From: Planctomycetota bacterium
GTDB lineage: Bacteria; Planctomycetota; Phycisphaerae; WQYP01
Reading direction: 5' to 3'
NCBI GenBank assembly: GCA_021851715.1
Contig: JAJZCR010000026.1
Coordinates: forward strand, 1 to 43,213
Length of the DNA: 43,213 nucleotides
In this document: positions 24,607 through 33,389 of the stretch, piece by piece
Numbering within the stretch: the stretch's first letter is position 1
How the letters are laid out: each line of letters starts with the position of its first letter
The notes under the pieces: generated by a model
The model's input: the letters and a program-made list of their open reading frames with translations, nothing else
Database searches by the model: none
Told to the model about the DNA's origin: nothing
Position numbers and translations under genes: made by a program

Positions 24607-25883
24607 CAGCCGAAAACCTCTTTCACTGTTTCCAGCCCCAGCACCAACTGATCCACATCCTCACGGGTGTTATAAAATGCCAGCGAGGCCCGTGCGGTGG
24701 CCGGAATTCCGTATCGGTCCATCACCGGCTGGCAACAATGATGGCCAGTGCGAATAGCCACGCCCTGACCATCCAGAATAGTACCCACATCATGCGGATG
24801 GGCGTAGGAAAGAACAAAGGAAATCACCGCCGCCTTTTCAGCGGCAGTACCCACAATTTTCAGGCCTTTGATCCGGGAGAGTTTTTCCTGGGCATAAAGC
24901 AGCAGTTGATGCTCATAGCCGGCAAGGCGATCCATACCAATACCGCTGACGTAATCCAAGGCGGCGGCCAGCCCTAAAGCACCGGAAATATTGGGCGTTC
25001 CGGCTTCAAATCTCTGCGGAGCCGCCGCGTAGGTGGTTTTGTCAAACGTCACGGTTTCAATCATATCACCGCCGCCCTGGTAAGGGGGCATGGCCTGTAG
25101 AATCGCCTGCCTGCCGTACAGCACGCCGATGCCCGTGGGACCGCAGATCTTGTGGCCGGAAAAGACGAAAAAGTCGCAGTCGATATCCTGAACATCGATG
25201 GGCAGATGAGGCACCGACTGTGCTCCATCCACCAGAGCCAGCGCCCCCGCCGCATGGGCCATGCGCACCATGCGCCGCACCGGGGTGATGGTGCCCAACG
25301 CATTGGATACGTGCGTTATGGCCACCAGCCGGGTGCGCGGATTAAGCAGTTTTTCGTATTCGTCCAAGCAAAGCTCTCCGGCGTCGTTGATTGGAATCAC
25401 CCGCAGCACGGCACCCGCGCGCTTAGCGAGCATTTGCCAGGGAACAATATTGGAATGATGTTCGAGCGTGGAAAGGATAATTTCATCGCCGGAGCGCACA
25501 TTGGCGCCGCCCCAACTTGTGGCCACCAGATTGATCGCTTCGGTGGCCCCGCGGACAAACACTATTTCCCGGGAATCCGTAGCGTTGATGAACTGCCGCA
25601 CACGCTCCCGTGCCGCTTCATACGCGGCCGTCGCCTCCATGCTTAACTGATAAACACCCCGATGAATATTGGCATTCTGACTGTTGTAATACCGCGTCAT
25701 CGCGGCAATCACCGCCTGGGGTTTCTGGCTGGTGGCGGCATTATCCAGGTAAGCCAGACGCTTGCCATGGGCGGTGGTCTGCAAAATCGGAAAGTCGCCA
25801 CGAATGTCGTCCGGCGAAAACGCCGGTGCCGGGGCCACCGGTTCTCCTCTCCCCCGGGCTGACTTCATGCTCGTGACTGCCAT
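24606..25883 (-). CDS. sufS: cysteine desulfurase SufS
   Basis: 425 aa group II cysteine desulfurase, PLP-dependent. It takes sulfur from L-cysteine and forms an enzyme persulfide for Fe-S synthesis. Landmarks: YLDNAATSQKP near the N-terminus, ATEAINLVATSWG, STLEHHSNIVPWQ (PLP-stacking His), the Schiff-base Lys in SGHKICGPTG, and the active-site Cys in RTGHHCCQPVM. The ATG at 25883 is two bases after the sufD stop and is preceded by GGGAGG. The frame is open to 25988 but that part overlaps sufD. It is the fourth gene of the operon. The N-terminal ~25 residues before DIRGDFPIL are poorly conserved. Confidence 0.95.
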   Translation of the reverse strand: MAVTSMKSARGRGEPVAPAPAFSPDDIRGDFPILQTTAHGKRLAYLDNAATSQKPQAVIAAMTRYYNSQNANIHRGVYQLSMEATAAYEAARERVRQFINATDSREIVFVRGATEAINLVATSWGGANVRSGDEIILSTLEHHSNIVPWQMLAKRAGAVLRVIPINDAGELCLDEYEKLLNPRTRLVAITHVSNALGTITPVRRMVRMAHAAGALALVDGAQSVPHLPIDVQDIDCDFFVFSGHKICGPTGIGVLYGRQAILQAMPPYQGGGDMIETVTFDKTTYAAAPQRFEAGTPNISGALGLAAALDYVSGIGMDRLAGYEHQLLLYAQEKLSRIKGLKIVGTAAEKAAVISFVLSYAHPHDVGTILDGQGVAIRTGHHCCQPVMDRYGIPATARASLAFYNTREDVDQLVLGLETVKEVFG

Positions 25884-25884
25884 A

Positions 25885-27195
25885 TTAGAATTCCTCCCGC
25901 TCCAGCCGATGCAATTCCGCCACCACCAGGTCTTCCAATGTTCCACGCAATGCCGGCTGCCAAACCCGGGCCAGCACATCCGCGGCAAACGCGACGGTCA
26001 GCATGGCACGGGCCTGATTGTACGCCAGCCCCCTGGCCCGCAGATAAAAAAGCTGCTCTTCATCCAGCGGACCATTGGTGGAACCATGTGTGCACTTGAC
26101 ATCATCGGCGTAAATTTCCAACTGCGGCTGCGAATTCATGCTGGCCTGGCCCGACAGCAACACCGACTTGCTGGTCTGTTTGGCATCAGTCTTTTGTGAT
26201 CCGGGCCGAACCAGAATTTTTCCGGTGAAGGTTCCGCTGGACCGGCCGGCCAGAAGACTCTTATACAATTCGTGGCTGGCGCAGTGGTCCCGGGCATGAT
26301 CCAGCATGGTGTGATTGTCCACGTGCTGCCGCCCCGCCGTCATGGAAAGGCCATTGAGCGTCGCTTCACTACCCGGTCCAGCCAACGTCACGGTCACATT
26401 ATTGCGCACCAGCAAACCGCCCTGATTGAGCGACAAGGATTGAAACCTGACATCCTTATCCAGATGCGCGTAGTCCGAGCCGATATGGAGCGAGGAGGTT
26501 CCCTCCCGCTGAATTTTCACCAGTTCCACACGACTGCCGGCACCAACATAGGTTTCCAGAACTGAATTCGTAAGATACGTCAGATTGTCCGGTCCGGTAA
26601 AGCTGAACACCACCGTCACACTGGAATTATCCCCGACCTTCAGAAGAATCCGCGGATAGCTGGCAAAAGGCTCCGCGCCAACGGAATGAACGACCAGGTT
26701 CAGCGGCTGTTCGACGGCGACTCCGCCCGGCACCTCCACCAGCACCACATCGGAAAAATTTGCGGTGTTCAGAGCGATCAAACCATGATGAGCCGGGCGG
26801 GCCTGTGCGCCAAGCAGATTCTCAAAGGTTGCCAACTCTGCGCCCGAGGCCTGGTCCAAACATGCCACGCGCACCGGCGCGGGCGGCAAACGCGAGGCCT
26901 GGACACTAAACTTCCCGTTGATCAGCACCAGTTCGGCACCATCGCTTCCGGCCGGGCGGCCATCGGCGGCCATTGCCGCAGCAGAGTGCCTGATGGAAAA
27001 CGAAGTCTCGGCCAGCAACGACAGGTCGGTAAAACGCCATTGCTCATCAGTGTTTGTCGGCAAACCCGCACGCAGCCACTGCTGCCGGGCCTCTTCCCGC
27101 CTGGCTTGCAGCCAGTCCGGGCCAGGGGTGGACGAATTCGGCCCCGTGGCGAGCAGGCCCTGGAGGTAGCTTGTATTGGACATTAATTGAGTCAT
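25885..27195 (-). CDS. sufD: SufD, SufBCD complex subunit
   Basis: 436 aa, close to E. coli SufD (423). The N-terminal helical part contains QQWLRAGLPTNTDEQWRFTDL. The beta-helix core includes QREGTSSLHIGSDYAHLDKD and LNGLSMTAGRQHVDNHT. The C-terminal helices have ADDVKCTHGSTNGPLDEEQL, which includes the SufD His thought to help cluster assembly at the SufB-SufD interface, and RGLAYNQARAMLTVAF. SufD partners SufB and binds SufC. It lies 45 bp downstream of sufC and directly upstream of sufS in the same operon. Confidence 0.93.
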   Translation of the reverse strand: MTQLMSNTSYLQGLLATGPNSSTPGPDWLQARREEARQQWLRAGLPTNTDEQWRFTDLSLLAETSFSIRHSAAAMAADGRPAGSDGAELVLINGKFSVQASRLPPAPVRVACLDQASGAELATFENLLGAQARPAHHGLIALNTANFSDVVLVEVPGGVAVEQPLNLVVHSVGAEPFASYPRILLKVGDNSSVTVVFSFTGPDNLTYLTNSVLETYVGAGSRVELVKIQREGTSSLHIGSDYAHLDKDVRFQSLSLNQGGLLVRNNVTVTLAGPGSEATLNGLSMTAGRQHVDNHTMLDHARDHCASHELYKSLLAGRSSGTFTGKILVRPGSQKTDAKQTSKSVLLSGQASMNSQPQLEIYADDVKCTHGSTNGPLDEEQLFYLRARGLAYNQARAMLTVAFAADVLARVWQPALRGTLEDLVVAELHRLEREEF

Positions 27196-27240
27196 GGATA
27201 TCGCACCGATTTGAGTTCAATGACGCGTGAAACCACCGAA

Positions 27241-28002
27241 TTAATGGGCGGCGGCCGGCTCTTCCAGCCAGCCGTAACCGCGGGCTTCCAGTTCCAGCGC
27301 GAGATTTTTATCGCCGGATTTAATAATCTGTCCATCGCGCAACACATGCACATAATCCGGAACAATATAATTCAGCAGGCGCTGATAATGCGTTACCAGG
27401 AGTATCCCGCGGTCCGGCCCGCGCAGAGAATTGACTCCGCCGGCAACAATGCGCAGGGCGTCAATATCGAGGCCGGAATCGGTTTCATCGAGAATGGCCA
27501 GCTTTGGATCCAACACCGCCATCTGCAAAATTTCGTTGCGTTTCTTTTCGCCGCCGGAAAAACCTTCGTTCACCGCCCGCGACAAAAAACTGGCGTCCAT
27601 ATCCAGCAATTTCATTTTCTGCTTCATGAGCTTAAGAAAATCCATGGCATCCAATTCCGGTTCGCCATGGTATTTGCGCACGGCATTCAGGGCCGCCTTG
27701 AGAAAATAACTGGTGGAGACACCGGGAATCTCCACTGGATACTGAAAGGCCAGAAACAGTCCTTCGCAAGCCCGCTCTTCCGGCGATAACTCCAGCAAAT
27801 CCCGGCCATTCAACCGGACCTCTCCACCGGTGACAACGTACGTATCACGACCCGCCAGCACCTGGGCCAGGGTGCTTTTACCCGAACCATTCGGCCCCAT
27901 AATCGCATGAACCTCGCCCGGCGCAATGGTCAGATTCACCCCGCGCAGGATTTCGCGCCCCGCGATACCGGCTTTCAAATCTTTTATTTCGAGTATTGGC
28001 AT
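27241..28002 (-). CDS. sufC: SufC, Fe-S assembly ATPase
   Basis: 253 aa ABC-type ATPase. Walker A is GPNGSGKST, signature [11 protein letters not shown] (the SufC form), Walker [14 protein letters not shown]-loop in LVTHYQRLL. SufC is a soluble ATPase that drives conformational change in SufB-SufD rather than membrane transport. The length matches E. coli SufC (248). It is followed by sufD and preceded by sufB on the same strand with short gaps. Confidence 0.96.
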   Translation of the reverse strand: MPILEIKDLKAGIAGREILRGVNLTIAPGEVHAIMGPNGSGKSTLAQVLAGRDTYVVTGGEVRLNGRDLLELSPEERACEGLFLAFQYPVEIPGVSTSYFLKAALNAVRKYHGEPELDAMDFLKLMKQKMKLLDMDASFLSRAVNEGFSGGEKKRNEILQMAVLDPKLAILDETDSGLDIDALRIVAGGVNSLRGPDRGILLVTHYQRLLNYIVPDYVHVLRDGQIIKSGDKNLALELEARGYGWLEEPAAAH

Positions 28003-28058
28003 TGGATTCCTTTGGTTGAAGTTGTCACAATTACCGTATTTTTACCTGCTTTTCACGG

Positions 28059-29504
28059 TCAGCCTACGCTGCCTTCCAGGCTTACGCCGAGCAGTTTCTG
28101 GGCTTCCACGGCAAATTCCATCGGCAGTTCCTTGAAGACTTCCTTGCAAAAGCCATTGATGATCATGTTGACCGCATCTTCCAGGGCAATACCCCGCTGT
28201 TTGCAGTAAAAAAGCTGATCTTCGCCGATTTTAGAAGTAGAAGCCTCGTGTTCCGCACGCGAGGTGGTGTTTTTCATTTCAATGTACGGGAATGTATGGG
28301 CTCCGCACTGATCGCCCAGCAGGAGCGAATCGCACTGGGTGTAATTGCGGGCGTTGGCCGCCCCCTTGAGCACCTTCACCAGACCGCGATAGGTATTTTG
28401 TCCGTGGCCCGCCGATATACCCTTGGACACAATGGTGCTGCGTGTATTTCTGCCGATATGAATCATTTTGGTACCGGTATCCGCCTGCTGATAATTGTTG
28501 GCCAGAGCCACGGAATAGAACTCGCCGATGGAATTGTCCCCCTGCAAAATCACACTGGGATATTTCCACGTAATAGCCGAGCCGGTCTCCACCTGCGTCC
28601 AGGAAATCCTCGAGTTTTGCCCCAGGCACTTACCGCGTTTGGTGACAAAGTTATAAATTCCACCTTTGCCCTGCTTGTCACCGGGATACCAGTTCTGCAC
28701 GGTGGAATATTTAATCTGGGCGTTGTCCAGCGCCACCAGTTCCACCACCGCCGCGTGCAACTGATTTTCATCGCGCATCGGTGCAGTGCAGCCTTCCAGA
28801 TAACTCACATAAGCCCCTTCTTCCGCGATAATCAGCGTGCGTTCGAACTGGCCGGTCTCTTTGGCGTTAATCCGGAAATAGGTGGAAAGCTCCATGGGGC
28901 AGCGTACACCTTTGGGCACAAAGCAAAAGGAACCGTCGCTGAACACCGCGGAATTGAGGGTGGCATAAAAGTTATCGGAATACGGAACCACCGATCCCAG
29001 ATACTTCCGCACCAGTTCCGGATGGGTTTTGACGGCTTCGGAGAATGAGCCGAAGATAACCCCCATCTCCGCCAGTTTAGCCTTGAAGGTGGTAGCCACG
29101 GAAACGCTGTCAAAAACCGCATCCACCGCCACATTGGCCAACAATTTCTGTTCCGCCAGCGGCACGCCGAGCTTAGCGTAGGTCCGCAGCAATTCGGGAT
29201 CAACCTCGTCCAGACTGGCCAGCTTCTTTTTGGACTTCGGGGCGGAATAATAGATGATGTCCTGAAAGTTGATCGGCGGATGCTTGATATTGGCCCATTG
29301 CGGGGGAACCATCGTGAGCCAATGCCGGTAGGCCTTCAGGCGAAATTCCAGCAGAAATTCCGGCTCATCCTTGCGCCGGGAAATCTCGCGAATGATATCC
29401 TCGTTGAGACCTTTGGGCAGGGCGTCGGCGTCAATATCGGTGACAAAACCCCACTCATATTCTTTATTGGCCAGGCTTTCTATGGTCCCGGTATCCGTAG
29501 GCAT
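28059..29504 (-). CDS. sufB: SufB, Fe-S scaffold
   Basis: 481 aa, close to E. coli SufB (495). Landmarks: [100 protein letters not shown], and the C-terminal [20 protein letters not shown] with a cysteine in the region implicated in cluster assembly. SufB is the scaffold on which [4Fe-4S] clusters are built with SufC and SufD. It is the first gene of the operon. GGAG lies about ten bases before the ATG at 29504. A promoter with an overlapping operator-like palindrome lies about 100-140 bp upstream. Confidence 0.96.
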   Translation of the reverse strand: MPTDTGTIESLANKEYEWGFVTDIDADALPKGLNEDIIREISRRKDEPEFLLEFRLKAYRHWLTMVPPQWANIKHPPINFQDIIYYSAPKSKKKLASLDEVDPELLRTYAKLGVPLAEQKLLANVAVDAVFDSVSVATTFKAKLAEMGVIFGSFSEAVKTHPELVRKYLGSVVPYSDNFYATLNSAVFSDGSFCFVPKGVRCPMELSTYFRINAKETGQFERTLIIAEEGAYVSYLEGCTAPMRDENQLHAAVVELVALDNAQIKYSTVQNWYPGDKQGKGGIYNFVTKRGKCLGQNSRISWTQVETGSAITWKYPSVILQGDNSIGEFYSVALANNYQQADTGTKMIHIGRNTRSTIVSKGISAGHGQNTYRGLVKVLKGAANARNYTQCDSLLLGDQCGAHTFPYIEMKNTTSRAEHEASTSKIGEDQLFYCKQRGIALEDAVNMIINGFCKEVFKELPMEFAVEAQKLLGVSLEGSVG

Positions 29505-29600
29505 GGCATGAACTCCAAACTCTTAGCGTAAAGGCGGATGCCCTAACGGGCCAGCCCCGTCGCCAAACTGGCTGGCCGGTGCATCCACTCTCAGCCCCTA

Positions 29601-29629
29601 ATCCTATACCTCAGGCTAGCTTAGGTCAA
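29601..29629 (-). promoter_or_regulatory. suf operon promoter
   Basis: On the minus strand, TTGACC (plus positions 29624-29629, 5/6 to consensus) and TAGGAT (29601-29606, 4/6) are separated by exactly 17 bp. This puts the start site near 29594 and gives a ~90-nt leader before sufB. A 15-bp palindrome abuts the -35 hexamer on its upstream side. Confidence 0.55.
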
Positions 29630-29630
29630 T

Positions 29631-29645
29631 TGAGACTCAATCTCA
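29631..29645. promoter_or_regulatory. Fur-box-like operator upstream of suf
   Basis: TGAGACTCAATCTCA is an inverted repeat TGAGA-N5-TCTCA. It matches the Fur half-site pattern TGAGAAT-N-ATTCTCA at 12 of 14 defined positions, and the flanks (AAT on the left, TTT on the right) extend the symmetry partly. It lies one base from the -35 of the suf promoter and between sufB and the divergent rnd gene. Iron-responsive control of suf by a Fur-family protein is the natural reading. Another Fe-S or iron sensor is possible. Confidence 0.5.
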
Positions 29646-29758
29646 TTTATCGGCTTGGCTCCGCGACCGGCGGGTCTATGGACACAGCCCGTAGCCCATT
29701 TCGGCGGCCACTACCGTCGCTGTTTGTGGTTACAAGCTCAGGGCATCCTATGGCAGGG

Positions 29759-29787
29759 TTGCCAGCAGGCCCCGGACGCGGCACAAT
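29759..29787 (+). promoter_or_regulatory. rnd promoter, probably giving a leaderless mRNA
   Basis: TTGCCA at 29759-29764 (5/6) and CACAAT at 29782-29787 (4/6) are 17 bp apart. The -10 ends seven bases before the ATG at 29795, and no Shine-Dalgarno sequence lies between. Transcription would start at or next to the start codon. Confidence 0.4.
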
Positions 29788-29794
29788 ACCCACC

Positions 29795-31036
29795 ATGGAA
29801 GGTTCCTTGCCCGATCAATTACCATTAGTTCCGAAACATTTAATTGATACTCCGGCGGAGTTTCACAAAGTCTGTGATCATCTGGCAGCCGGTGACGCAT
29901 TTGGATTTGATACTGAATTTATCGGCGAATTCACATATCAGCCAGTTTTATGCCTGATACAGGTGGCCACGCGGGACCGCGTGGAACTCATCGATTCCAT
30001 GGCTATCCAAGATTTATCACCTCTGTGGAAGCTCGTCGCAAACCCCAAAATTCTCAAAATCTGTCATGCCGGTGAACAGGATATGGCCATTGTTTTTGCC
30101 CAGGGCGGCCTGCCCCCGGCCAATGTCATGGATACCCAGATGCTCGCCGGGCTTATTGGCATGGGCTATCCCCTGGCCTATTGGAAACTGGCGGAGGAAT
30201 TTGCGGGGATTTCCCTGGCTAAGGCGCACACGTATAGCGCATGGAATCGCCGTCCATTAACTGGGCCGCAATTTGAATACGCGGTGGACGATGTACGGTA
30301 TTTGCTGCGGATTTACGATTGTTTGGACGCTGAACTGGGCCGTCTGAACCGTCGCACCTGGGCTACAGCAGCCTGCGATGAGCTTACCGCCGCAGCCGCG
30401 GTCGAACCGGATGCCCAGAAAGTGTATCTGAAAATCAAAACCGCAAAATCGTATACGGCGGAAAACCTGGCGGTTCTGCGGGCCCTGGCGGCCTGGCGGG
30501 AACAGGTTGCCTTTGAGCACAACCTGCCGGCGCGGAGCCTGCTTGCCGATGAGATTCTCCGCGACATTGCCAAAAATCCGCCGGCCCGGCCGGCTTCGCT
30601 GGCTAAAATAAAAAATTTTCCACCGGGGGAACTGGCCTCTTACGGACCGACCATTCTTGAATTGATCCGCCATGTCCGTTCGTCTCCGCCGGACACCTGG
30701 CCCACTCCTCCGGAACCCTCCAACGATTCCCCACGTTATAAGCTTTATGCCGACATGCTATGGTCCATCACCCAGGTCCTTTGCCTGGGGCAGGCCTTGT
30801 CCACCGCCGCCGTCACCTCCCAGGCGGAAATAGCGCAACTGGCGCAGGCTTTGCTGGATCAGCAGGATCTCAGCCACATCGACATTGTCCGTGGATGGCG
30901 ACTGGAAAGTATCGGCAGCCATCTGCTGGAATTCGCAGCGGACAAAATTAACCTGATCTTAAGCTGCCGCCAAGAGCGTTTGAAAATTGATACGCAGCCA
31001 CTGCCGGCTATACAGCCGACCGGCTCCGCCATGTGA
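29795..31036 (+). CDS. rnd: ribonuclease D-like 3'-5' exonuclease with HRDC domain
   Basis: 413 aa. The DEDDy exonuclease domain (about residues 15-200) shows the D-x-E pair in FGFDTEFIGEFTYQP, the second metal-binding Asp in CHAGEQDMAIV, NVMDTQMLAGLIGMGYPLAY, and the Y-x3-D motif in YAVDDVRYLLRIYDCL. An HRDC domain follows (about 215-300: VLRALAAWREQVAFEHNLPARSLL). The remaining C-terminal ~110 residues look like a second helical HRDC-type region. RNase D trims the 3' ends of tRNA and other stable RNA precursors. The ATG at 29795 is chosen because the conserved part starts there. The frame is open to 29579, which would cover the operator region. It is divergent from the suf operon. Confidence 0.88.
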   Translation: MEGSLPDQLPLVPKHLIDTPAEFHKVCDHLAAGDAFGFDTEFIGEFTYQPVLCLIQVATRDRVELIDSMAIQDLSPLWKLVANPKILKICHAGEQDMAIVFAQGGLPPANVMDTQMLAGLIGMGYPLAYWKLAEEFAGISLAKAHTYSAWNRRPLTGPQFEYAVDDVRYLLRIYDCLDAELGRLNRRTWATAACDELTAAAAVEPDAQKVYLKIKTAKSYTAENLAVLRALAAWREQVAFEHNLPARSLLADEILRDIAKNPPARPASLAKIKNFPPGELASYGPTILELIRHVRSSPPDTWPTPPEPSNDSPRYKLYADMLWSITQVLCLGQALSTAAVTSQAEIAQLAQALLDQQDLSHIDIVRGWRLESIGSHLLEFAADKINLILSCRQERLKIDTQPLPAIQPTGSAM

Positions 31037-31222
31037 GGCGTAAAGCGGGGTGTCCGCGGTTTGCAGGAAGTTGATATACACGCCCTTGGCCAAGAGGATA
31101 TCTCTGTTGCTTTCGTCGGTGGGTTGGCACGAAATGGCGCAAGGGTGGCGTCCGCCAGACTCTTTCTGAACCCGGTGCCGATTTTCTACCGGTCGAACCT
31201 GGGATCGACAGCGTCGTAGTCA

Positions 31223-31327
31223 TTGAACAACAGAGCTCTTTCCATCGACGAACCGCACCAAGGCCTCCGCGTGGCGGAAGATGTCGTACGGTTCTTGCGG
31301 TATGACAATCAGCCGGTGGCATTGTAA
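31223..31327 (+). pseudogene. possible relic of a ThiE-type N-terminal extension
   Basis: The ~400 bp gap between rnd and the UroD-like gene (31037-31442) holds no intact gene. Within it a 34-codon frame opened by TTG reads ...DEPHQGLRVAEDVVRFLRYD... before a stop. The core resembles the E-G-L-R-V-V-E-D-x-x-R-F segment found in the N-terminal extension of some planctomycetal thiamine-phosphate synthases. Sequence on both sides in other frames (for example PQALRGVVCNPKPG) could be the frameshifted remainder. Match length is short and this may be chance. Confidence 0.2.
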
Positions 31328-31442
31328 CCCGGCTGGCACCGCCCATGATTGCCGGCTCCCGCGGCCCGTGCCGCAAGCCTTACGCGGCGTCGTCTGCAAC
31401 CCCAAGCCCGGATCTGGCGTCGCGCGGGCCCAGGACCGCGGC

Positions 31443-32465
31443 TTAAGCCTTCTTCATTGGACCTATTTCCGCTGCGTAGTGGCGGAACAGCGAGAGGTAA
31501 AGTTGATAGTCGCGGTAGGCAACCTCAGGCGGCGTTTGGTGGTCACAACTGACCAGGAGGCCTCCCTTGGCCGCTGTGGGCAGCAACCGCTGGAACTCCC
31601 GGCGCATGGCATCCGCGCCACGGGACATGGTCATTTTGTCGAAATGCCCGATGAATCTCATTGCGGGATACATCTGGCGCAGGGCGGCGATGTCGACGCC
31701 GGCCTGCCGTTCCAGTGGAAGTAAGCCCTCGATACCAGCATCGGCAAACCATGCGGCGGGTATGGTGATGTCGCCGTCGGAATCCACAAGCGGAAAAACG
31801 CCGCGTTCTTTGAGCTGTGGTACCACAAGTGCGTAATAAGGTTTTAAGAACTCATCAAAAAGTTCCCGGGCCAACATGGGACCGTGGTTGTAACTCATGT
31901 CTTCGGCAAAGGTCATGAAATCCGGCGTACATATCGAAAAGACCTTCTCAATGATCCGCGTGTGCCAAGCGGCCAGATCGGAATTGATGGCGTGCATCAA
32001 CTCCGGCTGGTCGTAAAAGGCGTACAGATGTCCTTCGATGCCCAAAAGTGTTCGTGGAAACCAGAAAAAGCCCTCCAACGTAAACCAGAGCACGACCTGA
32101 CCTTGCCGCTGACGCCCGGCCCAGGCAGCCCATTGCGCCCAGCGGTCGGTAAGTTCCTCAACGGTGGGGTACAAGTACGGACGCAGGCGCTGGTAGTCTG
32201 CCAGCGAAGCAACAATGCCGGCACCATGAGCGGCCGGCTGCGGACAACCCGCACGCCGTACCGGAAACCAATCCTGCCAATAAATGTCCAGACCGAAATG
32301 ACGGCATATCTCGTAACGGTCGGTCAAATTCCGCGGCAGCCCTTCGGTATGCCAGCGGGCCAAGGTTTGATCCCACCATGCGGCCCACTCCAGCAGTGGC
32401 AGACGGTCAAATGATTTGAAGTTCATCACCGCGTGAAAACGTTCGCGGGTGGACATGGCGTTCAT
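31443..32465 (-). CDS. uroporphyrinogen decarboxylase-like protein
   Basis: 340 aa, UroD superfamily ((beta/alpha)8 barrel), of the divergent type common in planctomycetes and related bacteria rather than true HemE. Visible landmarks are STRERFHAVMNFKSFDRLPL at the N-terminus, FTLEGFFWFPRTLLGIEGHL, FMTFAEDMSYNHGPML, PLVDSDGDITI and GIEGLLPLERQAGVDI. Related families (MtaA/CmuA-like) act in methyl transfer, but nothing here fixes the substrate. It starts 29 bp after the PhyH gene on the same strand, so the two are probably an operon, with the AraC regulator at 33390 divergent from it. Confidence 0.85.
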   Translation of the reverse strand: MNAMSTRERFHAVMNFKSFDRLPLLEWAAWWDQTLARWHTEGLPRNLTDRYEICRHFGLDIYWQDWFPVRRAGCPQPAAHGAGIVASLADYQRLRPYLYPTVEELTDRWAQWAAWAGRQRQGQVVLWFTLEGFFWFPRTLLGIEGHLYAFYDQPELMHAINSDLAAWHTRIIEKVFSICTPDFMTFAEDMSYNHGPMLARELFDEFLKPYYALVVPQLKERGVFPLVDSDGDITIPAAWFADAGIEGLLPLERQAGVDIAALRQMYPAMRFIGHFDKMTMSRGADAMRREFQRLLPTAAKGGLLVSCDHQTPPEVAYRDYQLYLSLFRHYAAEIGPMKKA

Positions 32466-32494
32466 GAGATTTTTCCACGTTATGCGCCGTGTGC

Positions 32495-33283
32495 TTACAC
32501 AATCGGATTCCAGTCGTCATTGGCCAACACATCGCCCGGCTTCAGCGATTGGAAATACCCGTCCGGCAGAATATTCTGCTGGCCGTTGAAGGTACTTCCG
32601 TCGGGCATGTAAGCGCAGGTCATGGCGATACGCCGTCTGCGCGTCATATTCGCCCCGGCACCGTGGGCGCACAGGCCGTTGTGAAAGCTGCAATCGCCCG
32701 GTTGCATCGGCACGCAGACCGGATCGATCTCCGCCATGCGTGGGTAAATCTTGAAGAGATCGGCCAGGTTTTGGCCGATACCAACATTCTGGTAATTCGC
32801 GAACTTTTGCGAACCCGGGATGAACCACATGCAGCCGTTTTCCGTCGTGGCCGGCTCCAGCGCAATCCACATCGAAATCGCCTGGCGCGAGTAGAACGAC
32901 CAGTACGGATTATCTAGGTGCCATGCGGTGGGGTTGCCGAAAGGCTCCTTAATCAGCGTCTGATCGTGCCAGACGCGAATTTTCGGCACATCCGCCAGGG
33001 CGCAAAGCATACGCCCCAGTTCCGGGTTCAGCATGTAACGCCGCACCGCCGGACTGATCCGCCAGAGATTTAAGCGCTGGGTAAAAACCTTGTCATAATA
33101 TTGCTCGCCTTCCTCCAAGTTGCGGCCGCCGTCGGCAACTTTGTTTCTGCCCATCCCGGCGATGGCTTCGAGCACGGCGGCTTTAAGCTCGGCCAACTCC
33201 GCACCGCTTAGAAATTGACGGTGCAGGACAAAGCCATTTTCCTGGTAGGCGGCGACCTGTTCAAGGGTGATATGGGTGTTCAT
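32495..33283 (-). CDS. phytanoyl-CoA dioxygenase (PhyH) family protein
   Basis: 262 aa Fe(II)/2-oxoglutarate-dependent oxygenase. The facial triad is visible: HxD in TAWHLDNPYWSF and the distal His in NGLCAHGAGANMT, followed by the 2-oxoglutarate-binding Arg in RRRRIAMTCAYMP. The N-terminus QVAAYQENGFVLHRQFLS is typical. Planctomycetal PhyH proteins form a large family of unknown substrates, often small organic compounds. AAAGGAG precedes the ATG at 33283. Upstream, on the same strand, is a TAATAT -10-like site with a poor -35, as expected if the divergent AraC protein activates it. The UroD-like gene follows. Confidence 0.88.
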   Translation of the reverse strand: MNTHITLEQVAAYQENGFVLHRQFLSGAELAELKAAVLEAIAGMGRNKVADGGRNLEEGEQYYDKVFTQRLNLWRISPAVRRYMLNPELGRMLCALADVPKIRVWHDQTLIKEPFGNPTAWHLDNPYWSFYSRQAISMWIALEPATTENGCMWFIPGSQKFANYQNVGIGQNLADLFKIYPRMAEIDPVCVPMQPGDCSFHNGLCAHGAGANMTRRRRIAMTCAYMPDGSTFNGQQNILPDGYFQSLKPGDVLANDDWNPIV

Positions 33284-33389
33284 GAAACGCTCCTTTACGC
33301 ACCAGATTAGATCAATATTACACTTTCTTTTTTACTGTTCATGGACTATATTGCGCGATCTGCTGGACGCGATTATCGCAGGAGAATGG

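Noticed and set aside
28248..29048. A 266-codon rightward frame
   Set aside because: It is antisense to sufB, which has clear family motifs along its whole length.
31008..31376. A 122-codon leftward frame overlapping the end of rnd
   Set aside because: It has an Arg-rich, low-information translation, overlaps rnd, and lacks a start signal.
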